Assembly: GCA_964563295.1 (NCBI GenBank)
Contig: CAZLWX010000088.1
Location: forward strand, 1 to 17,099
Direction: 5' to 3'
Source of the DNA: Chryseosolibacter sp964563295
GTDB taxonomy: Bacteria; Bacteroidota; Bacteroidia; Cytophagales; Cyclobacteriaceae
DNA: 17,099 bases
The notes beneath the pieces are model-generated. The model did not search any database. It was not told the DNA's origin and saw only the letters and a list, made by a program, of their open reading frames with translations. The position numbers and the translations under genes were made by a program. This document shows positions 7,886-15,867 of this stretch, in pieces; the stretch's first letter is position 1, and every line of letters begins with the position of its first letter.

Positions 7886-8584
7886 TCAGAGTATTTCCCG
7901 AAGCTCGGAAAGGGAATGAATCTCGTGCCTGACATCGGCATCATGACTCACACGTGCGGGATTATAAAACACGGGATCGATCGCCGCGTTTATCGCTCCC
8001 GCAATATCCGTAAGCAGGTTATCGCCGATCATGACCGCTTCCCTTGCGCTGACGCCATTGGCATTCAACGCGTAATGGAAAATTTCTGCCGCCGGTTTCT
8101 TAAAGCCAGCCTTCTGCGAGGTCACGACATGATCAAAGAAACGGCGAATGTCGCCCGACGACAATTTCACGTGCTGAATTTCTTCAAAACCGTTGGTGAC
8201 AACAGTCATGGAGTAATGCTCTGATAAGTATTCGAGGGTTTCGATCGCATGGGGAACGAGTCCATTCTTCTTAGGACAGTTGTAGAGGTATTCCACCGAA
8301 ATCTCCTCACACAATTTTTCGTCATGGACGCTGAAATGCTCAAGGATTTGTTTGAACCGCTCCTTGCGTATAGTCTCGCTGCCGATCACGCCGCGGTCAT
8401 AGAGTTCCCAAAGTCCGTCATTGACCGTCTTGAACTTTTGCTGAAAACGCTCAACGTCCACGACGCCGCGGGCGGCCAGGCCGTAAGTCTCATAGATGTC
8501 GCGAAGCGTGTCGCAGCTGTTGGTTTCGTAGTCCCACAGGGTGTGATCGAGGTCGAAAAAAATACACTTATACGGTCTGTCCAT
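7886..8584 (-). CDS. yjjG: YjjG-family HAD nucleotidase (noncanonical pyrimidine nucleotidase)
   Basis: The product is a 232-residue haloacid-dehalogenase phosphatase of subfamily IA. Motif I is FFDLDHTLWD with nucleophile Asp11 and acid/base Asp13. Motif II is VVTNG with Thr130, motif III is Lys163 in GFKKP, and motif IV is IGDNLLTD with Asp188 and Asp193. A helical cap (about 20-100) follows motif I. DHTLWDYE is characteristic of YjjG, which hydrolyses pyrimidine nucleoside monophosphates and is credited with removing damaged nucleotides. I chose the ATG at 8584; a TTG two codons upstream (8590) is possible but less likely. Only 15 nt separate it from the arsR-like gene upstream, suggesting cotranscription. 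Exact substrate is not readable from sequence. Confidence 0.88.
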   Translation of the reverse strand: MDRPYKCIFFDLDHTLWDYETNSCDTLRDIYETYGLAARGVVDVERFQQKFKTVNDGLWELYDRGVIGSETIRKERFKQILEHFSVHDEKLCEEISVEYLYNCPKKNGLVPHAIETLEYLSEHYSMTVVTNGFEEIQHVKLSSGDIRRFFDHVVTSQKAGFKKPAAEIFHYALNANGVSAREAVMIGDNLLTDIAGAINAAIDPVFYNPARVSHDADVRHEIHSLSELREIL

Positions 8585-8599
8585 GGACAATATTTATGG

Positions 8600-8989
8600 T
8601 TAGCCCGCTTTTTGCCATGCTTGAATTTGGGCTTTGTTGACGGCCAACTCGCGGTTTGTGTAAAGGGTCTGATACAATTGCTGGTCCCGCTCCAGCTGCT
8701 GATCCTTTCTTAAGAACTGGAAAATCTGCTTAAGAATTTCATAGACCTCGTCCTTGATCTGGTAGAAAACCCAGTGATTGTAGCGGCGAAAGCTCACGAT
8801 GCCGGAATTCTTCAAATAAATCAGGTGCCTGGACGTTTTAGCCTGCGTGAACTCGAGGACTTTTTCCAGGTCGGAAATGCACGTCTCCCCGTTCATAAAA
8901 ATCAGGTACAAAATGCGCAGCCTCGATTCGTCGGCACATGCCTTGAAAATCTGTGATCCGAGGGTCAAATTGAAACTTTTAAGGCGCAT
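8600..8989 (-). CDS. ArsR-family winged-helix regulator
   Basis: This 129-residue repressor-type protein has the ArsR signature DESRLRIL (about 20-27), a helix-turn-helix with recognition helix near FTQAKTSRHLIYLK (47-60) and a wing with SFRRYNHWVFYQI. The position where metal-sensing members carry ELCVCDL reads ETCISDL, with a single Cys37, so classical arsenic or cadmium sensing is doubtful. The C-terminus is long and glutamine/lysine-rich, probably helical. I chose ATG 8989; the frame stays open to 9094, but that would translate the promoter and its -7 box. It is divergent from the CarboxypepD_reg-like gene and upstream of yjjG. Confidence 0.88.
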   Translation of the reverse strand: MRLKSFNLTLGSQIFKACADESRLRILYLIFMNGETCISDLEKVLEFTQAKTSRHLIYLKNSGIVSFRRYNHWVFYQIKDEVYEILKQIFQFLRKDQQLERDQQLYQTLYTNRELAVNKAQIQAWQKAG

Positions 8990-8999
8990 TATGCATCTT

Positions 9000-9044
9000 A
9001 AATAAAGGCCAAAGTTAATCATTAGGCTGGCATTGGCCTTATTT
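9000..9044 (-). promoter_or_regulatory. arsR-like promoter with large inverted repeat (candidate operator)
   Basis: TAACTTTG on the minus strand (9017-9010) is a perfect -7 box placed 20 nt before the ATG at 8989. It is framed by a long inverted repeat. AAATAAAGGCCAA (9000-9012) faces TTGGCCTTATTT (9033-9044), identical as inverted copies apart from one extra A. About 20 nt lie between the arms, one of which overlaps the -7 box. The placement suggests an autoregulatory operator, possibly also acting on the divergent gene at 9074. As RNA it could also form a leader hairpin. Function is inferred. Confidence 0.55.
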
Positions 9045-9073
9045 TTATATTTATGGTTTAATCGTCGGCGAGG

Positions 9074-9703
9074 GTGAGTCTCAGAAAAAATCATTTCATT
9101 CTACTGGTCATAACACTGGCTTGCTGGCTTGGGTTCTCCAGCCATGCCGACGCCCAGCAGCAAAAGCGAGTCATCCAACTTTCCGGTATTGTCATGGACA
9201 CCGTTTCCGGTCCCGTTCCAGGAGTCCATGTTTACATTCCCAAGGCCGGCCGAGGTGTCACTACCAATGCTGTAGGGTTCTTCTCGTTGCCCGTACTCGT
9301 CGGTGACAGTATCGTGATCAGCTCCGTTGGCTACAAACGCCAGCATTACATTGTCCCGGAAAACGCGCCGGAGTATTGGACCATCTTTGTTCCGATGGTG
9401 GAGGACGTCACCTACCTCCAGGAGATCGTGATTGTGCCGTATCCGACAGAAGAAGTTTTTAAGGAAGCCGTGCTTGCTCTCAACCTTCCACCCGACGACG
9501 GCATTGACAAGAAAAATCTCAATGCTGAATTGCTGGCGCTGATCCTTCAGACTACGCCGATGAATGGTCCGCTCAATCAACGGTATGCGCTCGACCAATG
9601 GGCAGCTTCTCAAAACTCCAAGTTTCAGCCCGTCACTAACCCGTTCCTCAACCCGTTCAACTGGGCCAAGTTCTTTAACGGCTTGAAGAAGAAAAAGAAC
9701 TAG
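9074..9703 (+). CDS. Secreted CarboxypepD_reg-like domain protein
   Basis: The 209-residue exported protein has a signal peptide at about residues 1-28 (basic MSLRKNH, hydrophobic core, end HADAQ). One carboxypeptidase-regulatory-like/CNA-B beta-sandwich follows at about 36-115. It contains LSGIVMDTVSGPVPGVHVYI, GRGVTTNAVGFFSL and ISSVGYKRQ, the same module found at the N-terminus of SusC-type TonB receptors. No TonB barrel follows. The remaining 90 residues are poorly characterised and end in a lysine tail. The start must be GTG 9074, because TAA lies five codons upstream in frame with no other start between. Such proteins are common in Bacteroidota and their role is unknown. A 41-nt gap separates it from the oxidoreductase. 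Confidence 0.85.
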   Translation: MSLRKNHFILLVITLACWLGFSSHADAQQQKRVIQLSGIVMDTVSGPVPGVHVYIPKAGRGVTTNAVGFFSLPVLVGDSIVISSVGYKRQHYIVPENAPEYWTIFVPMVEDVTYLQEIVIVPYPTEEVFKEAVLALNLPPDDGIDKKNLNAELLALILQTTPMNGPLNQRYALDQWAASQNSKFQPVTNPFLNPFNWAKFFNGLKKKKN

Positions 9704-9744
9704 TTCCGGGTTCCTGGCTCAAAATTGCAATCACCACGGATCTC

Positions 9745-10734
9745 ATGCCCGTCAAAATAACCGGACCCGTTCAGTGGGGCATCATTGGCTGCGGCGATGT
9801 ATGCGAAGTCAAAAGCGGTCCTGCGTTTAGCAAGGTACCGAACTCCCATCTCGTTGCTGTGATGAGGCGCGATCGCGCGAAAGCGAAAGATTTTGCCGGA
9901 CGACACCACGTTGCCCGCTATTACACAGATGCCGATGAGCTGATCGCCGACGATCATGTCAATGCCATTTATGTCGCGACTCCCCCTGCCTTCCATGAGG
10001 ACTATACGATCCGCGCACTGAAAGCGGGCAAGCCTGTGTATGTCGAAAAACCGGTGTCGACGAACGCCGCGTCAGTAGTGCGAATGATGATTGCTGCAAA
10101 GGATTTTGGCCAGCGCGTCGTGGTCGCTCATTATCGCCGTGGACTATCGCTTTTCCGGGAGGTCAAGTCGATTGTTGAAAGGCAAGTGATCGGACCTGTC
10201 AGGCAAATCCACGTCCGTACATTTCAACCTCACAAGAACATACGATCATCCGACAACTGGCGGGTGATACCAGAATTGTCCGGAGGCGGACTCTTTCACG
10301 ATCTCTCCCCTCATCAACTGGACATTCTCTACTGGATTTTCGGAGAACCCGGCCGTGTGCAAGGTCATTCGATAAACCGATCGCGACAGTACGATGCACC
10401 AGACTTCACATTCCTCGAAGCACGGTTCAAAAATGAAGTTCATTTCAAGGGAGAATGGACCTTCAATGTCGGTGAGAATGAGGCTGAGGACAGCTGCGAA
10501 ATTATCGGGCAGAACGGGAGGATGAGATTTTCATTCTTCAAGAGATCCACCATAGAGCTGACGACCGACGAAGGCGGCCAAATCCTGAAGTTTGACTATC
10601 CCGAAAATATTCAGCGGCCAATGATCGAGGCTACAGTGAAATTCTTTCGCGGCGAGGGGCCGAACCCATGCCCGCTGAACGATGCACTCGTCACTATGAA
10701 AATGATGGATTCGGTGACAAAGCCCGGACATTAA
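9745..10734 (+). CDS. Gfo/Idh/MocA-family NAD(P)-dependent oxidoreductase
   Basis: This 329-residue enzyme has an N-terminal Rossmann fold beginning WGIIGCGDV, the Gly-x-Gly nucleotide loop at about residues 13-17. The family EKP motif with Lys102 follows, then a C-terminal alpha/beta domain. That domain carries GGGLFHDLSPHQLD, in which Asp186 and His190 are the expected catalytic pair. Members oxidise or reduce sugars, inositols and related polyols; the specific substrate cannot be read here. Length is normal. No sugar transporter or hydrolase lies next to it, so context does not help. It is probably cotranscribed with the preceding gene. Its stop codon lies inside an AT-rich palindrome. Confidence 0.92.
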   Translation: MPVKITGPVQWGIIGCGDVCEVKSGPAFSKVPNSHLVAVMRRDRAKAKDFAGRHHVARYYTDADELIADDHVNAIYVATPPAFHEDYTIRALKAGKPVYVEKPVSTNAASVVRMMIAAKDFGQRVVVAHYRRGLSLFREVKSIVERQVIGPVRQIHVRTFQPHKNIRSSDNWRVIPELSGGGLFHDLSPHQLDILYWIFGEPGRVQGHSINRSRQYDAPDFTFLEARFKNEVHFKGEWTFNVGENEAEDSCEIIGQNGRMRFSFFKRSTIELTTDEGGQILKFDYPENIQRPMIEATVKFFRGEGPNPCPLNDALVTMKMMDSVTKPGH

Positions 10735-10751
10735 AATATTAGTTATTTTAA
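10731..10751. repeat. AT-rich perfect inverted repeat at the oxidoreductase stop codon
   Basis: TTAAAATA (10731-10738) and TATTTTAA (10744-10751) are perfect inverted copies with a 5-nt centre, and the left arm contains the TAA stop. No T-tract follows, and an all-AT stem would be weak as a terminator. It could instead be a protein-binding site or an AT-rich promoter element for the helicase gene. No clear -7 box is seen between it and the ATG at 10844. Confidence 0.5.
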
Positions 10752-10843
10752 GGTCTGGTAGGGTATTGGGAATTAAAACGCCGCCGAACAATGGTTCCGA
10801 TTCCCTGGTTTTGGAAAAAAGACAACCACTCTCTATTTCCGAC

Positions 10844-13800
10844 ATGAGATTTACATCCGATGGTTTCGAACTCGCTGCAACTGATCTGTCTGACCACCTC
10901 GGATGCAAACACCTTACGCAACTCAGCCGGAAGGTAGCACTCGATGAACTCAAAAGGCCATACCGGAACGATCCCTCGCTGGACGTGCTGATCAAACGCG
11001 GTCAGGATCACGAAAAAGCCTATGTGGAATTGCTGAAAGGCCGCCGGCTCCGTGTAATCGACGTACGGGGAAAATCGCCGGAAGCAACGCTGTCGGCTAT
11101 GCGCGAAGGATGGGACGTCATCACCCAGGCGAATCTTTCGAACGACAAGTGGACCGGCTACGCCGACATTCTCTTAAAGGTCAACAGCCCCAGCAATCTC
11201 GGGGCGTGGTCCTATGAAGTTCAGGATACCAAACTTTCGCAGCAGACACGCGCCTCCACCATCCTCCAGCTTTGCCTGTATTCCGATCTCCTCACCCAAC
11301 AACAAGGTACGGCTCCCGTTCGGATGTACGTGGTCAAGCCCGGTGACGACTTCCCTACAGAAGAATTCTTCTACGCCAGTTTTCAGGCATACTACCGCCT
11401 GGTCAAAAGCAATTTCGAAAAGATAATGGACGGCCCGGCGCTCGAAACCTATCCCGAACCGGTACCCCAATGCGATATCTGCAACTGGTGGAGGCATTGT
11501 GATACACGCCGTCACCACGACGATCATCTTTCGCTCGTCGCGGGCATCCGAACGATGCAAATCGAGGAGCTTCGAAAGAAAGATATCCACACGCTCGCCG
11601 CTTTTGCCACGACGGAAACACTTAGCCGTCCTGAACGAGGTAACTATGAAACCCTGTTGCGAAAAAAGGCACAGGCCAAAGTACAACTCGAAGGACGGAC
11701 GAAACAGTCGATGCACTTCGAGTTTCTTGACGTAGAAGCAGGACGTGGACTCAACCGCCTGCCCGAACCCAATCCCGGCGACATCTATTTCGACATAGAG
11801 GGAGACGCATTCTATCCCGATGGCAGCCTTGAATATCTTTTCGGCTACGCGTATGCGGAACCCAACGGCGCACTGGTCTATAAAAAGCACTGGGCAACAA
11901 ACCGGGTTCAGGAAAAGCACGCCTTCAAAGCCTTCATGAACTTTGTTGCGGACCGCTGGAAAAAATATCCCGACCTCTACATCTATCATTTCTCGCCGTA
12001 TGAACCTTCTGCCGTAAAGCGACTCGCCCGCGTGCACGCGATGTTTGAAAGCGAGGTAGACGAACTGCTGCGATCTGAACGGTTCATCGATCTCCACCGG
12101 ACCTGCAAGGAAGCCATCCTCGCCAGCGTTGAGCGATATTCCTTAAAAGATTTGGAGAGATTCACTTCCTACACCCGACAGATCGAACTGCACGACGCCA
12201 GTGTGGCACGCAAGAATGTCGAAGTAGCGCTTGAACTTAACGACATCGCCAGCATACCAGAGGCGACTTTGAAAATTGTTGAACAATACAACGAGGACGA
12301 CTGCATCGCGACACGCGAACTTCATGTGTGGCTGGAGAAACTCAGGACGGAGCAAATCGGCAAGGGCTGTACTTTCCAGCGTCCCGTTCCTGACGAGAGC
12401 AAGCCTAACGAAAAGATCCAGCAGATGGAAGTGCGGTCAAAGGCCATCTTCGAAAGCCTGACGAAATCTCTTCCGGAAGACCAGACGCAATGGACGGACG
12501 AACACCGCGCGAAATGGCTGCTGGCAAACCAGATCGACTACTTCCGCAGGGAAGATAAAAGCGCATGGTGGGACTACTACCGCGTACATGAACTCGACCA
12601 TGAAGAATTGCTCGACGAACGCAAGGCCATTAGCGGCCTCGCCTACATGGAAACACTTCCGCTCAAAGGGCGCGACCGCGTACCCATGCAGCGCTACACT
12701 TTTCCCCCGCAGGAGATAGGAATCGACGAAGGTGATGAACTGCATGAAGTGAAGGGTGAAAAGATAGGAACGGTCGTCGATGTTTCACTGGAGCACCACA
12801 CCGTCGACATCAAGAAGATGGCAAAGACCGTCGACAGACATCCTCATGCTGTTCATGTCTTTGACCGGATTAGTCCGGATACACTAGCGAATTCGCTCAT
12901 GAGCCTCGCCAATGAAATTGACGAGAACGGGTTGGACCCCGCCTGGGATTACCGCGCATCGAAGGACTTGCTGATGAAACGCAAACCCAGGCTGACTGAT
13001 GGGGAAGAAGGTGTTTTTCCCAAGGAAGGCGACGATCCCGTATCGGTCGCCATACAAACGGCCCTGAACCTCAACCAGAGTATTCTGCCTATCCAGGGAC
13101 CTCCCGGAACGGGCAAGACATACACGGGTGCGAAAATGATCGTCGAGCTCATACGCGCGAAGAAGCGTGTGGGCATCACCGCCATAAGCCATAGCGTGAT
13201 CAGGACCTTGTTTGAAAAAGTGCACACCCTCAGTCAGGCAGATGGTCAACGCATGGGATTCGTTCACAAGGTAACGGACAAGTCAGAAAACTGTCCGGAA
13301 TGGGTGATTGAGGAAAACGATATTAAGAAAGTGTTTCAGGCGCTTGACCACGGCAATATTGTCGGGGGAACGGCGTGGCTATGGGCAGACGATCAGGCGG
13401 TCGGGAAACTGGACTACCTCTTCATCGATGAAGCAGGACAGATGTCGCTCTCGCAGGCGCTTGCGGCATCGCGTGCAGCAAAGAATATCGTCTTGCTCGG
13501 CGATCCGCAGCAGCTGGAACAACCACAACGCGGGGCTCACCCCGAAGGCAGCGATGTTGCTGCACTCACCTACTTGCTTGAAGGACATCCGACCATGCCT
13601 GAAGGTAAAGGACTTTTCCTCGGTGTCACACGCCGGTTGCATCCATCCATCGCGGCGTTCACTTCAGAGATCTTCTATGAAGGCAGGCTTCAGTCACTGG
13701 CGGGCCTGGAGAAGCAAGTTCTCAGCGGAGGAACACGATTCGACGGCGCGGGACTGTATTACGCTCCCGTTGAACACAAGGGTAATCAAAACCGGTCGGA

Positions 13801-14230
13801 CGAAGAAATTCAGTGCATCGGCCACATCGTGGAAGAACTCGTTGCGCGCGGACGATGGACCGACGCCCGGGGAGAAACACGCGCCATGACGAAAGACGAT
13901 ATCCTCATCGTGGCCCCATACAACGCACAGGTGGCGGCCCTCAAGGAAAAATTCCCTGATGTACCCGTAGGTACCGTGGACAAGTTCCAGGGCAAAGAAG
14001 CACCAGTGGTCCTCTACTCAATGACGAGTTCATCGGTCGAGGATGCTCCGCGCGGGATGAATTTTCTTTTCAATCCCAACCGGTTCAATGTCGCGACCAG
14101 CAGAGCACGGTGCATTTGTATTTTAGTAGCCTCTCCGAAACTGGTGGAGGCGGATTGTCGATCCATTGAACAGATGAAGTGGGCGAATGCATTGTGTCGG
14201 TATGTGGAGACGGCGCGAACTCCAAAATGA
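10844..14230 (+). CDS. RecB-like nuclease / RNase H-like exonuclease / SF1 helicase fusion (TM0106 type)
   Basis: The 1128-residue protein has three modules. (1) A RecB/PD-(D/E)XK nuclease (about 1-225) with Asp108 (GYADIL), Asp128-x-Lys130 and Gln142/Tyr146 (QLCLY). It carries cysteines C21, C210, C213 and C219, the C...CX2CX5C set expected for a Cas4/AddB-like 4Fe-4S cluster. (2) An RNase H/DnaQ-like domain (about 310-500) with Asp317-x-Glu319, YHFSPYE and YNEDDC. (3) A Dna2/Upf1-type superfamily 1 helicase with Walker A GPPGTGKT (752-759), Walker B Asp862-Glu863 (FIDEAGQ) and the C-terminal VDKFQGKE and NVATSRAR motifs. It resembles the TM0106 RecB-like family and probably processes DNA ends. 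I chose ATG 10844 because the family starts close to the DLSxHLxCxHL motif; a TTG at 10766 would add 26 residues. The lipoprotein gene follows by 3 nt. Confidence 0.9.
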   Translation: MRFTSDGFELAATDLSDHLGCKHLTQLSRKVALDELKRPYRNDPSLDVLIKRGQDHEKAYVELLKGRRLRVIDVRGKSPEATLSAMREGWDVITQANLSNDKWTGYADILLKVNSPSNLGAWSYEVQDTKLSQQTRASTILQLCLYSDLLTQQQGTAPVRMYVVKPGDDFPTEEFFYASFQAYYRLVKSNFEKIMDGPALETYPEPVPQCDICNWWRHCDTRRHHDDHLSLVAGIRTMQIEELRKKDIHTLAAFATTETLSRPERGNYETLLRKKAQAKVQLEGRTKQSMHFEFLDVEAGRGLNRLPEPNPGDIYFDIEGDAFYPDGSLEYLFGYAYAEPNGALVYKKHWATNRVQEKHAFKAFMNFVADRWKKYPDLYIYHFSPYEPSAVKRLARVHAMFESEVDELLRSERFIDLHRTCKEAILASVERYSLKDLERFTSYTRQIELHDASVARKNVEVALELNDIASIPEATLKIVEQYNEDDCIATRELHVWLEKLRTEQIGKGCTFQRPVPDESKPNEKIQQMEVRSKAIFESLTKSLPEDQTQWTDEHRAKWLLANQIDYFRREDKSAWWDYYRVHELDHEELLDERKAISGLAYMETLPLKGRDRVPMQRYTFPPQEIGIDEGDELHEVKGEKIGTVVDVSLEHHTVDIKKMAKTVDRHPHAVHVFDRISPDTLANSLMSLANEIDENGLDPAWDYRASKDLLMKRKPRLTDGEEGVFPKEGDDPVSVAIQTALNLNQSILPIQGPPGTGKTYTGAKMIVELIRAKKRVGITAISHSVIRTLFEKVHTLSQADGQRMGFVHKVTDKSENCPEWVIEENDIKKVFQALDHGNIVGGTAWLWADDQAVGKLDYLFIDEAGQMSLSQALAASRAAKNIVLLGDPQQLEQPQRGAHPEGSDVAALTYLLEGHPTMPEGKGLFLGVTRRLHPSIAAFTSEIFYEGRLQSLAGLEKQVLSGGTRFDGAGLYYAPVEHKGNQNRSDEEIQCIGHIVEELVARGRWTDARGETRAMTKDDILIVAPYNAQVAALKEKFPDVPVGTVDKFQGKEAPVVLYSMTSSSVEDAPRGMNFLFNPNRFNVATSRARCICILVASPKLVEADCRSIEQMKWANALCRYVETARTPK

Positions 14231-14233
14231 CAT

Positions 14234-14707
14234 ATGAAGAACATTTCCTTTTCCCTCGTCTGCTTCGTATTAGCTTGCACTAATCCCAGGGCGGATTTGT
14301 CCGTGGGGGAAATGCAGGCCATCGAAGTTGAAGTTAGAAAGGTGCTGAATGCCTACTACTCAGCCATCCGGTCCGAGGGACTCCTTGCCGAATTCGACTA
14401 CCTGGACTCGTCAGAGAATTTCTTCTGGGTGCCTCCGGGAGTGTCGATGGCTCTGCCATACGATTCGATCGCCAAAATCATCCGTCGAAATGCTGCACGG
14501 TTCAGCTCCGTCGATAACTCATGGGATACTTTGGTCATTAGGCCAATAAACCATGAGCTCGCTATTTACACGGGACGTCTCCGTTCAATGGTTACGGACA
14601 CTGCTGGGGTGCAAACCACGACTAGACTGGCGGAAACTGGTGTTGTGACCAAACAAGATGATCGGTGGAAGTTATTGAGTGGCCAAACATCCGTTGTTTC
14701 AGAATAA
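14234..14707 (+). CDS. Putative lipoprotein with NTF2-like (SnoaL/DUF4440) fold
   Basis: The 157-residue product has a short hydrophobic leader, MKNISFSLVCFVLAC, ending in a lipobox-like L-A-C with Cys15 as the probable lipidated residue. After it come a long amphipathic helix (VEVRKVLNAYYSAI, about 35-48), the segment FWVPPG and a series of beta strands ending in DDRWKLLSGQTS. This is the order seen in NTF2-like proteins of the SnoaL/DUF4440 kind, where a final W-K-L strand is typical. No catalytic residues can be named. It starts 3 nt after the helicase stop and is likely cotranscribed. It converges with the HtrA-like gene, leaving only 2 nt between stop codons. Confidence 0.75.
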   Translation: MKNISFSLVCFVLACTNPRADLSVGEMQAIEVEVRKVLNAYYSAIRSEGLLAEFDYLDSSENFFWVPPGVSMALPYDSIAKIIRRNAARFSSVDNSWDTLVIRPINHELAIYTGRLRSMVTDTAGVQTTTRLAETGVVTKQDDRWKLLSGQTSVVSE

Positions 14708-14709
14708 AA

Positions 14710-15687
14710 TCACCTCCTCGCCGCCGGAAAAATCGGAACCGTCATTAACTCAGCATGTCGGACAAGTGTGATATCGACATCGCGTAGAATATCTTTGTGA
14801 GTGAGTTCCTTAAATAAATCATGCAGCGTATTGACGTGCTTCCCATTGAATGAAACAATAATATCACCATCGCGCACCTGCGACCGCGCCGCCGGTGAGT
14901 CCTTTTCAATACTGACAACAAACAATCCTTTCGCGTTGGGCAAATGGTAATGCCTCAATATTTTCGGATTGACCGGCACCTCCTGCAAGGCCATTCCCAG
15001 GTAGGCCTTGAAGACCTTGCCGTCGCGAATCAGTTGACTTGCAATTTCTTTAGCTGTATTGATATCCACCGAAAAACTCAATCCCTGTGCGCCGCTGATC
15101 ATCGCCGTGTTGACGCCTACGACTTCAGCATCAGTGTTGATCATGGGGCCACCCGAGTTTCCTGGATTGAGTGCCGCATCCGACTGAATGACATTGTCGA
15201 CGAGATGGCCGGATTGCGTGCGCAGCGATCGTCCCAATGCACTGACGACGCCTGCCGTGACTGTATGCTGGTAACCGAACGGGTTGCCGATCGCGATCAC
15301 GAACTGGCCGATCTGGAGTTGGGAGGCATCGCCAAGACGAGCAACGGAATAGCCATCGCTGTAAATCTTTAGGATCGCCAGGTCGGTGTCGGGGTCTTCG
15401 CCCACCAACACCCCTTCGATCTCGTTTTCGTTCAGCAGGCTGATCATGATCTTTTCAGCCCCATGGACGACGTGGCTGTTCGTGAAAATCAGTCCGTCCG
15501 ACGAAAAGATGAATCCCGAGCCCGACCCGGCCGGACGTAGCTTACCCTTGATCGCTTTGTACACATCGATCTTAACCACGGCATTCTTGACCTGGTCAAC
15601 CGCGCCGATGATCATTTGTGAAAAAGTATCCATGCGGAGCCGGGGCGCAAATATCCTTCCACGACCGATTTGGGGATTATTCGACAT
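14710..15687 (-). CDS. HtrA/DegP-like S1C serine protease with one PDZ domain
   Basis: The 325-residue protein has a trypsin-like domain with intact triad His72 (TNSHVV), Asp102 (DTDLAIL) and Ser178 (GNSGGP), then a single PDZ domain (about 225-315). The PDZ is seen from AYLGMALQ through KGLFVVSIEKDSPAA and VRDGDIIVSFNG. HtrA proteins cleave or refold damaged proteins. Unlike DegP, no signal peptide or membrane helix precedes the protease domain, and the N-terminus is polar (MSNNPQIGRGRIF). It therefore appears cytoplasmic unless the true start lies elsewhere. An alternative start at Met19 (15633) is also leaderless. It is divergent from the L,D-transpeptidase gene across about 180 nt. Confidence 0.92.
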   Translation of the reverse strand: MSNNPQIGRGRIFAPRLRMDTFSQMIIGAVDQVKNAVVKIDVYKAIKGKLRPAGSGSGFIFSSDGLIFTNSHVVHGAEKIMISLLNENEIEGVLVGEDPDTDLAILKIYSDGYSVARLGDASQLQIGQFVIAIGNPFGYQHTVTAGVVSALGRSLRTQSGHLVDNVIQSDAALNPGNSGGPMINTDAEVVGVNTAMISGAQGLSFSVDINTAKEIASQLIRDGKVFKAYLGMALQEVPVNPKILRHYHLPNAKGLFVVSIEKDSPAARSQVRDGDIIVSFNGKHVNTLHDLFKELTHKDILRDVDITLVRHAELMTVPIFPAARR

Positions 15688-15867
15688 GGAAAGAGGTCAA
15701 AATGTCGTGAAAAGGCATACAATAAGTGGAGTCGCCAACACGACGCCCGACCCAAATTCATGGACAATCCTGCCAGTTTAGCGGTGTTCAACAGGTAAGT
15801 CTTACATTCCCTTTTCGAATGCACCCCTAATGTTGATCTTTACAGCGCCATTTGTTGTTTAACAGCC

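Noticed and set aside
8990..9094. N-terminal extension of the ArsR-like protein to 9094
   Set aside because: It would translate through the -7 box and inverted repeat; the extension is basic and low in similarity to ArsR N-termini.
10766..10843. TTG start adding 26 residues to the nuclease-helicase
   Set aside because: The family motif DLSxHLxCxHL normally begins near the N-terminus, which fits ATG 10844; the extension looks unstructured.
11174..12097. 307-codon minus-strand frame inside the nuclease-helicase gene
   Set aside because: Shadow of a gene with intact motifs on the plus strand; no protein-like features of its own.
15704..15744. GTCGTG/CACGAC inverted pair in the HtrA/L,D-transpeptidase intergenic region
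   Set aside because: Six-base arms separated by 29 nt are expected by chance; no promoter element coincides with them.
15738..15765. TGGCAG...TTG on the minus strand upstream of the HtrA-like gene, resembling a sigma-54 promoter
   Set aside because: The spacing between the GG and GC elements does not fit the -24/-12 rule.
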